A stretch of 64,000 bases of DNA from Halanaerobacter jeridensis (lineage in GTDB: Bacteria; Bacillota; Halanaerobiia; Halobacteroidales; Halobacteroidaceae): the NCBI RefSeq assembly GCF_016908315.1, contig NZ_JAFBDQ010000006.1:62001-126000 (forward strand), read 5' to 3'. The notes under the pieces were generated by a model. That model ran no database searches and was not told the origin of the DNA. It was given only the letters and a program-made list of their open reading frames with translations. The translations under genes and the position numbers were made by a program. Each line of letters starts with the position of its first letter. Positions within the stretch are counted from its first letter, which is position 1. Below, one piece after another: positions 16,655-24,035 of this stretch.

Positions 16655-17197
16655 ATGACAAAAGGAAAAAGAAAAGAAAGTAAAAGAAGCCCGACCTTTT
16701 GTAGTAAAAAAGATTTGTTAAAGCAAGGCGATGAAAAATGTCCTCAACCTAATGATATAATAGCCTATTCAACGCAAATAATATTAGATGGACAATGTAG
16801 TATACCAGAGACTAAACCAGATAAAGAAAAAATTATAGCTACTCACCATAATATTAAAGTAAAAAAAGTTGAGACTATAGATTCATCGGAAGTAATAGAT
16901 GGTAATGAAATTCGAGGGAAGAAAGTTATAGTAGCTGGTATATTTAATTTAGGAATTGAATATTCAGCTAAAACTCCAGACCAAAGGGTTCATTTTTTTC
17001 ATTGTTCTTTTCCTTTTCAAGCAATTGTATTTCAAAAAGTTGAGGGTGAAGAGCGACTTTTCCCAGTTGATTTTAATTTAGAAAATTATTTAGTTCATGT
17101 CTGTGTGGAAGATTTACAAGTAGAGCAGATTGATGAACGAACAATTGATAGGGCAGTTGTTCTTTTGATTTGGTTGCAGCCAAAAGAAGATTGTTAG
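16655..17197 (+). CDS. SPOCS/DUF3794-domain protein
   Basis: 180 residues. The N-terminal 40 residues are basic and Ser/Cys-containing (GKRKESKRSPTFCSKKD), unlike the acidic neighbours. The SPOCS domain spans about 45-175: CSIPETKPDKEKIIATHHNI entry, KKVIVAGIFNLGIEYSAKTP strands, FHCSFPFQAIVF, and the closing VCVEDLQVEQIDERTIDRAVV. It lacks Ig repeats. It follows the mosaic gene by 17 nt and precedes another SPOCS gene by 12 nt, so the three form one operon. AAAGGGGTG precedes the ATG by 7-8 nt. It is probably a structural or assembly component of the spore envelope. Confidence 0.75.
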   Translation: MTKGKRKESKRSPTFCSKKDLLKQGDEKCPQPNDIIAYSTQIILDGQCSIPETKPDKEKIIATHHNIKVKKVETIDSSEVIDGNEIRGKKVIVAGIFNLGIEYSAKTPDQRVHFFHCSFPFQAIVFQKVEGEERLFPVDFNLENYLVHVCVEDLQVEQIDERTIDRAVVLLIWLQPKEDC

Positions 17198-17209
17198 GAG
17201 GTGAAAATT

Positions 17210-17653
17210 ATGGATTGTCGGCAAAGTTCTTGTCCGGGACCTCCTGATGCTTCTAAACAAATAACAATTGATCATCCCTTAGTAATACCAGAAGAAAAGC
17301 CGCCGCAGGAATGTATTTTAGATTATTTTGTGGAATTTAAATTTACTAAAACAAAAGTAATTTCTACTAATGTAACAGTAGGGGATCCACCACAGCAATT
17401 GCAAAAGGTAATTGTAATGGGAAAAGCACAGATATTTGTTAAATATGTAGGAGATACTGAAGAAGGGGATCAACCAGTACATGCAGCACATTTTAATGTT
17501 CCTTTTGATGCTTTAATTGAATGGCCGGGAGGCCCACCAGCAGGAACCCCCGTTTGTGTTTGTGCAACTGCAGAACATTTTCAGATAGATCCTCTTGATG
17601 AAAGACATTTGTTTAAAGTTTTAGTTGTAAAATTAGATGTTTTTAAAAAATAG
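17210..17653 (+). CDS. SPOCS/DUF3794-domain protein
   Basis: 147 residues from ATG 17210; the in-frame GTG at 17201 is part of the ribosome site (TTAGGAGGTG). The N-terminus is short and Cys/Pro-rich (DCRQSSCPGPPD). The SPOCS core spans about 20-145: LVIPEEKPPQECILDYFVEF, VIVMGKAQIFVKYVGDTEEG, HAAHFNVPFDALIEW, and VCATAEHFQIDPLDERHLFK. The VCVCA dipeptide repeat adds cysteines next to the usual VCVED site. It is the last gene of the 13551-17653 operon and is followed by a strong terminator. Confidence 0.75.
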   Translation: MDCRQSSCPGPPDASKQITIDHPLVIPEEKPPQECILDYFVEFKFTKTKVISTNVTVGDPPQQLQKVIVMGKAQIFVKYVGDTEEGDQPVHAAHFNVPFDALIEWPGGPPAGTPVCVCATAEHFQIDPLDERHLFKVLVVKLDVFKK

Positions 17654-17661
17654 TTATATCT

Positions 17662-17698
17662 ATACCAGGGCCAATAAAACTTGGCCCTGGTATTTTTA
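17662..17698 (+). terminator. Rho-independent terminator
   Basis: A perfect 13-bp stem (ATACCAGGGCCAA / TTGGCCCTGGTAT) with a 6-nt loop, followed by a T-run, ends the first SPOCS operon. Confidence 0.92.
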
Positions 17699-17793
17699 AT
17701 GGGTAGCAGTAAAAATATCCAAAAATGTTTGTTTTTTTATGTAAAATCAATTGAAATTGTTTCATAAGTATTAATAAGATAGGAGGGATATCG

Positions 17794-18294
17794 ATGGCGA
17801 ATTTGAATGACTTAGTAGAGTTTGTAGGTGTAGCAGATGAATTTCCTTGTTTAGAAGGAGAAGAAGATCATTGGACTCAGTTGTCAGTAGCAGAAACTTT
17901 AGAAATTCCTGAGCAGAAACCAGATATGGAACAGATTGCTAAAGTAGTAGTAGAAGTAGAACTTATTTCACAGCGGGTAGTGAAAACTCCAGTTTCGTAT
18001 TGCGATAATTTAGCGGGCAATAAATTAACAGGGAAAAAATTGATTCTAGAAGGATATTTACGACAGAAAGTGTTTTATGTAGCAGATGTACCTGAACAAT
18101 CGCTTCATGTAGCTCATTTCAAAGTGCCATTTTCTACTTTCGTGGTTATTCCAAAAACTACTAGTTTATATTCTAAATTCAGGGTTGATCCCTATGTAGA
18201 AGATATATTTATTAAAATGAATAACAACCGTGAAATTTTTAAGAATATTACACTATTTTTACACGTAATTCCCACAGATTGCCAATGCTGCTAA
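17794..18294 (+). CDS. SPOCS/DUF3794-domain protein
   Basis: 166 residues. It opens with NDLVEFVGVADEFPC, a short N-terminal strand element shared with 18363, 19275 and 19823. The SPOCS domain runs from about 30: LEIPEQKPDMEQIAKVVVEV, LTGKKLILEGYLRQKVFYVA, HVAHFKVPFSTFVVIP, then DPYVEDIFIKMNNNREIFKN. It ends in DCQCC, a cysteine cluster that could cross-link. AGGAGGG lies 8 nt before ATG. It is the first of four tandem paralogues spaced 36-91 nt apart, each with its own strong ribosome site. Confidence 0.78.
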   Translation: MANLNDLVEFVGVADEFPCLEGEEDHWTQLSVAETLEIPEQKPDMEQIAKVVVEVELISQRVVKTPVSYCDNLAGNKLTGKKLILEGYLRQKVFYVADVPEQSLHVAHFKVPFSTFVVIPKTTSLYSKFRVDPYVEDIFIKMNNNREIFKNITLFLHVIPTDCQCC

Positions 18295-18362
18295 AAATCA
18301 ACTTGCACAAAGTTTTTTTTAAAATAATAAGTTATGAGTGTAAGCAAAAATAAGGAGGGAAA

Positions 18363-19184
18363 ATGATGGGCAATAAATCAACAGATTTTGTGAAGATTAT
18401 TGGTGAGTGTGATATTGAGGATATTGATTTAAGCCAAGGGAACTTTACTCAAGTAGCAGTCCCAGAGACTTTAGAAATTCCAGAACAGAAACCGGATGTA
18501 GAACAAGTTCTGAAAGTAATGCTAGAGGGGAAAGTAACTAGTGTAAGATTAGTAGCGACTCCAGAAGGTGAAAGTGCTAGTGGAATTAAAAAAACTGGTA
18601 AGGGGTTAGTGGTAGAAGGTAAACTTCATCAGAAAGTAGTTTATGTAGCCGAGACTGATGAAGGTGACCAACCGGTTCATTCTGCAGAATTTAATATTCC
18701 TTTTAGCACATTCATTCCAATTAATACTTGTTTACTACCAGGTTCTGAAGATCAAATTGATGTAGAAGTTTGCATTGAAGATGTTTATGTAGAAATGCTT
18801 GATCAAAGAACTATTTTTAAAAATGTGACTATTTTGGTAAATGCAATTGTTCCCGAAAATGAGCCAGAAATAACTATTTTAGAACCTGTTTTTTTAGACC
18901 CAGCTAATCCACCAGAGTTTTCTGTGGGAACAGAAATTCCAATTAAAGTTGAAGCATCTGATTGTGAATGTATAGACCGGGTGGAGTTAGTTGTTTTAAA
19001 TCCAGCTGATAATTTAGTATTTGAAGAAAGTGTCGTGGCGAATGGTAAAACAGAATTATTAACTGATTTTAATTGGGATACGACAGGTCGTGCTCCAAAT
19101 GATTTTACCGTAATAGCTACAGTTTATGATTGTGCTGATCCTGCTAATGAAACTAATGATACAATTACTATTGCTTTAGTTTAG
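18363..19184 (+). CDS. SPOCS domain fused to one Ig-like domain
   Basis: 273 residues. Residues about 1-165 are the SPOCS unit (VEQVLKVMLEGKVTSVRLVA, KGLVVEGKLHQKVVYVAETD, SAEFNIPFSTFIPI, VCIEDVYVEMLDQRTIFKNV). Residues about 170-273 are an Ig-like domain with the same markers as the repeats of 13551-16637: CECIDRVELVV, FNWDTTG and ATVYDCA. The order is SPOCS-Ig, the reverse of the large mosaic protein. There is no signal peptide or membrane segment. AAGGAGGG precedes a double ATG; either codon may be used. Confidence 0.78.
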   Translation: MMGNKSTDFVKIIGECDIEDIDLSQGNFTQVAVPETLEIPEQKPDVEQVLKVMLEGKVTSVRLVATPEGESASGIKKTGKGLVVEGKLHQKVVYVAETDEGDQPVHSAEFNIPFSTFIPINTCLLPGSEDQIDVEVCIEDVYVEMLDQRTIFKNVTILVNAIVPENEPEITILEPVFLDPANPPEFSVGTEIPIKVEASDCECIDRVELVVLNPADNLVFEESVVANGKTELLTDFNWDTTGRAPNDFTVIATVYDCADPANETNDTITIALV

Positions 19185-19274
19185 AGCAAAGTAATATTAA
19201 GAGGTTTTTAGCTAGAGAATAAAAAAACAAAGATAAAAGAGAAATAAATATAGATTTCAAAAGGAGGTAAAAGC

Positions 19275-19787
19275 ATGGCGTGTATGGTAAGTGATTTTAT
19301 TGAAGTAGTAGGTGTGTGTGAAGTTGATGCGGTTGATTTGAGTGATCAAACTTTCAAACAAATTGCTATTGAAGAAACGGTAACTATTCCAGATCAAAAG
19401 CCAGATATAGAGCAAATTTTAAAAGTTGTTGTAAGTGGAGAAATAACTAGAACGAAAGTAATTAAAACTCCAGTTCGTAAAGATAGTGCAGAAAATATAA
19501 TTCCTTCTGCTGGTGGGCAAGAATTAACAGGAAGAAAATTAATTATTGAAGGAAAATTGCGTGAAAAGATTGTTTATGTGGCAGATGTAGAAGGGGGGAG
19601 CCAGCCAGTTCATTCTGCAGAATTTGAAGATATTCCATTTAGCACTTTTATTGTATTACCAGAAGATACTCCGCTAGAAGCTCGTTTTAATGTAAAAATT
19701 TGTGTTGAAGATGTTTTTGTTAAAATGTTGAGTCCCCGAGAAATATTTAAAAATTTGATTGTTTTATTTGTAGCTAAAGAAAAATAA
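19275..19787 (+). CDS. SPOCS/DUF3794-domain protein
   Basis: 170 residues, a single SPOCS domain with the family's N-terminal element (SDFIEVVGVCEVDAVDLSDQ). Key blocks: VTIPDQKPDIEQILKVVVSG, ELTGRKLIIEGKLREKIVYV, PVHSAEFEDIPFSTFIVLPE, CVEDVFVKMLSPREIFKN. It lacks the Ig tail found in the genes before and after it, so it may be the ancestral single-domain form. The start is supported by AAAGGAGG 7-8 nt upstream. It belongs to the 17794-20629 run of paralogues and probably acts with them in building a spore layer. Confidence 0.78.
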   Translation: MACMVSDFIEVVGVCEVDAVDLSDQTFKQIAIEETVTIPDQKPDIEQILKVVVSGEITRTKVIKTPVRKDSAENIIPSAGGQELTGRKLIIEGKLREKIVYVADVEGGSQPVHSAEFEDIPFSTFIVLPEDTPLEARFNVKICVEDVFVKMLSPREIFKNLIVLFVAKEK

Positions 19788-19822
19788 ATAATTAGAAACA
19801 GATAAAAAAAGGAGGTAGAAAT

Positions 19823-20629
19823 ATGGCTTGTGTGTTGAGTGATTCAATCGAAATTGTAGGGATCTGCGAAGATTTCCCTAATAATTGTCAAGGGGCTTTT
19901 ACACAGTTGAAAGTTCCAGAAATAGTAGAGATTCCGGAGCAAAAACCAGATATTGAACAGATTATTCAAGTTTTAGTTGAAGGCATAGTAACTAATTTAA
20001 AACTAATTCAAACTCCAGTCGGCGATTCTGTTGAAGGTGAGTATTTAACGGGAGAAAAATTGGTGATTGAAGGTAAAGTACATCAAAAGATTGTTTATGT
20101 AGCAAAAACTGAAGAGGGAGACCAACCAGTTCATTCAGCAGAGTTTGATATTCCATTTAGTACTTTTATTGTTGTGCCTGATTGTTATATTGGAACTGTA
20201 AAGCCGGGTAAAGAAGATGATATTAATGTTCAAGTTTGTATTGAAGATGTATTTATTGAAGAAATTAACCCTCGAGAAGTGATTAAAAGTAGTTTGTTAT
20301 TTATTAATGCTATCTTTCCCCCCGAACAAATTGCACCAACTTTAGCATTAGATGTAGAACCTACTTCAGCTGCCCCAGGAGATAATATAATTATTAGAGT
20401 TGACGTTGCTGACAATTGTTTATTAGATAGAATAGAAATAGACATTATTGATGAAGATGATAATCTAGTAGATAATTATGGTCAATCTTTACAAGGGGAA
20501 AATAGTGCTGAAGTTACTCATATTTGGGATACAGCTATTTTAGATCCAGGAGAGTACACAGTTGAAGCGACAGTTTATGACTGTGCAGGGAATGAAACTT
20601 TTAGTACAGAAACTGTGACTTTAACATAA
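19823..20629 (+). CDS. SPOCS domain fused to one Ig-like domain
   Basis: 268 residues. SPOCS spans about 1-165 (VEIPEQKPDIEQIIQVLVEG, EKLVIEGKVHQKIVYVAKTE, SAEFDIPFSTFIVV, VCIEDVFIEEINPREVIKSS). The Ig-like domain, about 170-268, keeps CLLDRIEI, IWDTA and ATVYDCAGNE, hence the paired cysteines. It is a paralogue of 18363-19184 with the same domain order. AAGGAGG lies 8 nt before the ATG. It is the last gene of the locus, followed by a terminator. The pattern of four tandem copies alternating with and without Ig tails suggests repeated gene duplication. Confidence 0.78.
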   Translation: MACVLSDSIEIVGICEDFPNNCQGAFTQLKVPEIVEIPEQKPDIEQIIQVLVEGIVTNLKLIQTPVGDSVEGEYLTGEKLVIEGKVHQKIVYVAKTEEGDQPVHSAEFDIPFSTFIVVPDCYIGTVKPGKEDDINVQVCIEDVFIEEINPREVIKSSLLFINAIFPPEQIAPTLALDVEPTSAAPGDNIIIRVDVADNCLLDRIEIDIIDEDDNLVDNYGQSLQGENSAEVTHIWDTAILDPGEYTVEATVYDCAGNETFSTETVTLT

Positions 20630-20641
20630 TATATACTGTTT

Positions 20642-20673
20642 AAAAAGTGTCCAATTCTGGGCACTTTTTTATT
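20642..20673 (+). terminator. Rho-independent terminator closing the SPOCS locus
   Basis: AAAAAGTGTCC pairs with GGGCACTTTTT (one G-U pair) around AATTCT, followed by T-rich sequence. Confidence 0.85.
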
Positions 20674-21156
20674 TTGGGTAAAATCTATATTAAAATAATT
20701 ACTGCTAACTAATGATTAAAAATATAGTTTGTAGTTTAAGAAAAAAGTAATTAATATTAATTTATATGTTGGGAGAATTGTTTCACAAAATAGAAAGATT
20801 TCAAATTATAAGCAAATTTGATAAATGTAAGCTACTTAAAGAGGGGAAAGTTTTAAATATATAGATTAATTGTTTAATTGTTGCTGGATTATCGATTAGT
20901 CTGATTATGAATTTAAAACTGCTAAATAAAAATAGGGCAAATAGAATATAAAAAACTAATTTAAAAAGCAAAAGTGTAAATTTATCTAGTAATTGTAACA
21001 TATTGTTGACTTCTTTAATAAAAGATCATCTGAAGTAAGTGGTAATTAATATTTATAGTATTTGATTTTTAATCTATTTTATGTATTGTTTTTTTATTGT
21101 TAAGTACAGTTTTTACTTAGTCACTTATGAACATAAAATAATAAATAAAGTAATTA
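20674..21156. other. AT-rich intergenic stretch with no convincing gene
   Basis: About 480 bp between the SPOCS terminator and the IS end. I see no RNA gene, no promoter with both boxes, and only one short minus-strand reading frame without a ribosome site. Its right end (21102-21156) is the dispersed element described separately. Confidence 0.5.
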
Positions 21157-21158
21157 TT
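21102..21158. repeat. Dispersed intergenic element, copy 1
   Basis: Bases 21113-21137 are identical over 25 nt to 27269-27293, and the similarity extends to about 55 nt (21102-21156 versus 27258-27312). The core contains ACTTAGTCACTTATGAACAT. The IS end begins exactly where the similarity stops. Confidence 0.7.
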
Positions 21159-21159
21159 G

Positions 21160-21330
21160 ACACTCTGCGGGGCAAGCCCACGCAGATTCCTTATTCGTAG
21201 AGAATTGCCTACTCAAAGCATACCAAATGGTAGATCAAGTTAGGTCTTATGCTCTCTCCAAAGGCGTAATTCGGGTAAGCCCTACCCTAATGAAACTAAT
21301 TTATACCTCTCTCTAATTTACCTTGTTGTA
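21160..21330 (-). ncRNA. Candidate omega-RNA (TnpB guide RNA scaffold)
   Basis: The 3' end of tnpB plus about 135 nt downstream to the IS right end is GC-richer than its surroundings and contains several possible stems, ending in the TCTGCG / CGCAGA hairpin. In known IS200/605 systems this region gives the TnpB guide RNA, whose guide is the flanking host DNA (here, reading leftwards from 21156). No direct evidence of transcription is available from sequence. Confidence 0.5.
21164..21186. repeat. IS right-end hairpin
   Basis: TCTGCG (21164-21169) and CGCAGA (21181-21186) enclose GGGCAAGCCCA, which itself pairs GGGC/GCCC and leaves one unpaired A, a bulged palindrome typical of IS200/605 ends. 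Confidence 0.75.
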
Positions 21331-22417
21331 AAAGATTTAAACTAGCATTTACATCTCTATCGTGAGTAGCTCCACATTTACAAGTCCAACTACGAATTGA
21401 TAAGTCTTTTACTTTAGGATTTTTATTACCACATTCTGAACAAGTTTGGCTACTAGCAAAAAATCTATCTGCTTTGTGTAAGATACAATCATACCATTTA
21501 CTTTTATATTCAAGCATAGTAGTAAACATATTCCAAGCACAATCAGAGATGTGTTTAGCTAGTTTAGAATTTTTTAGCATCCCCTTCACATTCAAATCCT
21601 CTATGACTAGAAGTTGATTCTCCTTCGTTAATCTAGTGGACAATTTATGAAGGAAGTCTTTACGAATATTCTTGATTTTAGTATGAACTTTAGCAATTTT
21701 CTTTTTAAGTTCATGCCAATTATTACTACCTTCTTCTTTACGAGCTAGTTTCTTTTGTAGTTTGGCTAATTTATCTTCGTATTTAGATAGATGTCCAGGA
21801 TTTGAGATATGTTCTCCATCAGAGGTAGTTAAAAAATCTTTAATTCCTAAATCTAATCCTAGTTCTCCTTGATTATTATTAACAATTGTTTTTAGAATCT
21901 GTCTAACATTAATAGAGATATAATACTTACCTGTTTTAGATTTAGAAACTGTAACATTATTTATTTTGCCCTTAATTTCTTTAGATTTAGCAAACTTAAC
22001 CCAAGATAGCTTAGGCAATTTGATGCAATTATCTTTTATTTCAATATTAGTGCTACCACTAGGTCTAATGAATTTTTGTGTTCTATAAGACTGTCTAGCT
22101 TTTCTTTTAGATTTAAATTTGGGATAATTATATTTGCCACTAAAGAAATTTTTAAATGCTCTATCTAGGTCTTTAAGAGATTGTTGTAAAGCTATACTAT
22201 CTACTTCTTTTAACCACTCATATTCTTTTTTTAGTTGAGGTAATTGTCTAGAATATTTAGTATATGATTTATATTCATTATCTTTAGCTTTGGCTAAAAA
22301 ATCATTATAGATGAATCTAGAACAACCTATAGTCTTATCAATTAACTCCTGTTGTTCTTGATTAGGATAAATCCTAAACTTATATGCTTTATTAATTGCT
22401 TTGAATTTCTTAATCAC
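21296..22417 (-). CDS. tnpB: TnpB, RNA-guided nuclease of the IS605 element
   Basis: 373 residues from the GTG at 22417, chosen because GCGAGG lies 8 nt upstream; a GTG at 22426 is also possible. The RuvC-like catalytic residues are present: Asp in GLDLGIKDF, Glu in LLVIEDLNVKGM and Asp in ATHDRDVNAS. The four-cysteine zinc finger is CSECG...CKCG. The N-terminal helix-turn-helix-like part (YKFRIYPNQEQQELI) is normal. In the family, TnpB cuts DNA next to a transposon-associated motif under guide-RNA control and promotes element retention. Length and motifs look intact. It follows tnpA by 17 nt. Confidence 0.9.
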   Translation of the reverse strand: MIKKFKAINKAYKFRIYPNQEQQELIDKTIGCSRFIYNDFLAKAKDNEYKSYTKYSRQLPQLKKEYEWLKEVDSIALQQSLKDLDRAFKNFFSGKYNYPKFKSKRKARQSYRTQKFIRPSGSTNIEIKDNCIKLPKLSWVKFAKSKEIKGKINNVTVSKSKTGKYYISINVRQILKTIVNNNQGELGLDLGIKDFLTTSDGEHISNPGHLSKYEDKLAKLQKKLARKEEGSNNWHELKKKIAKVHTKIKNIRKDFLHKLSTRLTKENQLLVIEDLNVKGMLKNSKLAKHISDCAWNMFTTMLEYKSKWYDCILHKADRFFASSQTCSECGNKNPKVKDLSIRSWTCKCGATHDRDVNASLNLLQQGKLERGIN

Positions 22418-22434
22418 TATCTTCACCTCGCTTT

Positions 22435-22845
22435 CTAATTAGAATTTTGATTTTGAATATATCTCTTAATAGTTTGAGAGCTTACATTACCAATCGTACT
22501 AACAAAATATCCCTTACTCCAAAGCGAACCACAACGAGCATAGAATTTCTTTAGTTTTGGATATTCTTTAAATAATTTTATTGCAGAAATACTTTTTAAA
22601 GTCCTAACTATGTCAGTAGGTGCTACTGTTGGTTTAGCTGATAAAAAAATGTGTATATGGTCTGGCATTACTTCTAATTCTAAAATTCCATATTGATATT
22701 TGTTACATATATCAGCAAAAATATTTTTTAATGATTTTTTTATATTACCATTTATTACTTCAAATCTAAATTTAGGACACCATACAAGATGATATTGTAC
22801 TAAATATTTACAATGACTTAAACTCTTATAGTTATTATTCATCAT
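22435..22845 (-). CDS. tnpA: TnpA, IS200/IS605 Y1 (HUH) transposase
   Basis: 136 residues, the usual size. The HUH metal site is MPDHIHIFLS (about residue 60) and the catalytic tyrosine lies in SSQTIKRYIQNQ near the C-terminus (about residue 129). SKGYFVSTIG is also typical. It cuts and rejoins single-stranded DNA at the hairpin ends. The start overlaps the last 11 nt of the upstream small gene (22835-22996), which suggests translational coupling; the AUG is doubled (MMNNN). Confidence 0.92.
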   Translation of the reverse strand: MMNNNYKSLSHCKYLVQYHLVWCPKFRFEVINGNIKKSLKNIFADICNKYQYGILELEVMPDHIHIFLSAKPTVAPTDIVRTLKSISAIKLFKEYPKLKKFYARCGSLWSKGYFVSTIGNVSSQTIKRYIQNQNSN

Positions 22846-22996
22846 TAGTCAACTCGTATTTCTCTTGTATAGCTCTACGCATTAAATCTAAATAGGTTAA
22901 TGTCTTTTCTTCTTCCACAGAGTATATTCGTGCTAAATTCTCAAGTTCATCTTTCCATTCTTCTAGAATAGAAATATTAATTTGTGTTTTGCTCAT
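22835..22996 (-). CDS. Ribbon-helix-helix-like small protein inside the IS element
   Basis: 53 residues, too short for many gene finders. It starts at ATG 22996 with AAGGGGG about 6 nt upstream. It opens with an alternating strand (KTQINISI), followed by two helices (LEEWKDELENLARIYS and TYLDLMRRAIQEKYEL), which fits an Arc/MetJ ribbon-helix-helix fold. It overlaps the tnpA start by 11 nt, so it is the first gene of the IS operon. A likely role is DNA binding at the IS promoter or ends, as repressor or accessory factor. It is not part of the canonical tnpA-tnpB pair. Confidence 0.7.
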   Translation of the reverse strand: MSKTQINISILEEWKDELENLARIYSVEEEKTLTYLDLMRRAIQEKYELTNDE

Positions 22997-23120
22997 TAGA
23001 TACCCCCTTACATATATATTATATCAAAATATATTATATATATGTAAATAGAAAAGTAGTTTTATAGAAAGTTGGGAGGATATTATATTTTTTAAGCAAT
23101 ATTTAATTGCATTAAAAAAT

Positions 23121-23165
23121 ATCGGCATTCAGCCAGAGGGCAAGCCCATCTGGTTTTCTGCCGAT
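23121..23165. repeat. IS left-end hairpin
   Basis: The outer stem ATCGGCA (23121-23127) / TGCCGAT (23159-23165) and the inner stem CCAGA / TCTGG (23133-23137, 23149-23153) enclose GGGCAAGCCCA, the same motif as the right end. The rest of 22997-23333 holds only AT-rich sequence with a TATAAT-like box near 23252. Confidence 0.75.
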
Positions 23166-23333
23166 AAAATCTATAACAGAAAAAAACTAAATTATACTAC
23201 AATAATGATTTTGATTAAATCTTAATCTTTAAGCAGAGATTATATTTTGTTATAATTAGAATGAAGATTAATAAAATATAGCATATAGCAATTGAATCTT
23301 GAAAATAATTTAATTTTAAGGAGGAAATTAACA

Positions 23334-23882
23334 ATGGGACAGATTGTAATTCCATTAGCAGATGGATTTGAAGAAACAGAAGCAATTACAAATATTGATG
23401 TGTTAAGAAGAGCTGGTTTGAATGTAGTAACTGTTTCTTTAGGTAGTTTAACTGTCCATGGTGATCATGGTATTGATGTACAAGCTGATCAGAATATTTC
23501 TGATCTTGATTTAGATCAAGTAGAAGGCATAGTTTTACCAGGAGGTATGCCAGGAGCTAAGCATTTAAAGGAAGATAAACGAGTTGTAGAATTAGTAGAA
23601 AAATTAGATGAAGAGGATGGATTAGTAGCAGCCATTTGTGCAGCACCGATGGTTTTAGAAGAAGCAGGTGTGATAGAGGATCGGCCGGCGACAAGTTATC
23701 CTGGTTTTGATGAACAGATGCCTTCTTGTCGTTATCAACAGGACAGAGTAGTAGTTGATGATAATTTAGTTACAGGACGTGGCCCTGGTGTTGCTTTAGA
23801 ATTTGCAATTAAAATTGTAGAATTAATTGTAGGTCAAGATAAGGCAGAAGAATTAAAGGCAGCAATGATCACTAACTTTTAA
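23334..23882 (+). CDS. DJ-1/PfpI (ThiJ/YajL) family protein
   Basis: 182 residues, starting at ATG 23334 with AAGGAGG 8 nt upstream; an upstream in-frame TTG lacks a ribosome site. DJ-1 markers are present: PLADGFEETEAI with the conserved Glu, PGGMPGAKHL, the nucleophilic Cys in AAICAAPMVL (about residue 104), and GRGPGVALEFAI at the end. Members act as glyoxalase/deglycase-like repair enzymes or redox chaperones in the cytoplasm; the exact activity here is not determined. It stands alone, just after the IS element, and is followed by a hairpin-rich block. Confidence 0.9.
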   Translation: MGQIVIPLADGFEETEAITNIDVLRRAGLNVVTVSLGSLTVHGDHGIDVQADQNISDLDLDQVEGIVLPGGMPGAKHLKEDKRVVELVEKLDEEDGLVAAICAAPMVLEEAGVIEDRPATSYPGFDEQMPSCRYQQDRVVVDDNLVTGRGPGVALEFAIKIVELIVGQDKAEELKAAMITNF

Positions 23883-23889
23883 TTTAGCA

Positions 23890-24017
23890 GTAGTTTAAGT
23901 ATAAGCTTGAGTTTAAGGGGCTGGCTTCTATTCAAGGAGTTGGCCCTTATTAAGTTTAAGTATAAATAAATAACTAAAAGTTTGCTACCTTAAGCTTAAC
24001 CTTAGCCTTAACTTACC
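23890..24017. repeat. Imperfect inverted repeat of TTAAG-type units with inner hairpin
   Basis: The left arm (about 23890-23920) and right arm (about 23986-24017) are imperfect reverse complements made of degenerate TTAAG/CTTAA units. Inside, AGGGGCTGGC and GTTGGCCCTT (23915-23950) form a stem with several G-U pairs that may terminate the DJ-1 transcript. It is similar in architecture to the blocks at 9.4, 42.4 and 47.6 kb. Confidence 0.5.
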
Positions 24018-24035
24018 CCGAGGGAGTGAAAAGAA

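Larger units (their letters stand above)
21157..23180 (-). mobile_element. IS200/IS605-family element (tnpA + tnpB + small RHH-like gene)
   Basis: About 2.0 kb, genes on the minus strand. Both ends carry imperfect hairpins with the same motif GGGCAAGCCCA (21170-21180 and 23138-23148), as expected for the subterminal palindromes recognised by a Y1 transposase; no terminal inverted repeats or target duplication are seen. The right end probably finishes in TCAA on the minus strand (21160-21157). The left cleavage site is less clear; TTAT near 23175 is a candidate. Both transposase frames are intact, so the element may be active. Confidence 0.85.

Noticed and set aside
20801-21001. 66-residue hydrophobic minus-strand frame in the intergenic stretch
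   Set aside because: No convincing ribosome site or promoter, and no recognisable family; the hydrophobicity is expected from AT-rich DNA.
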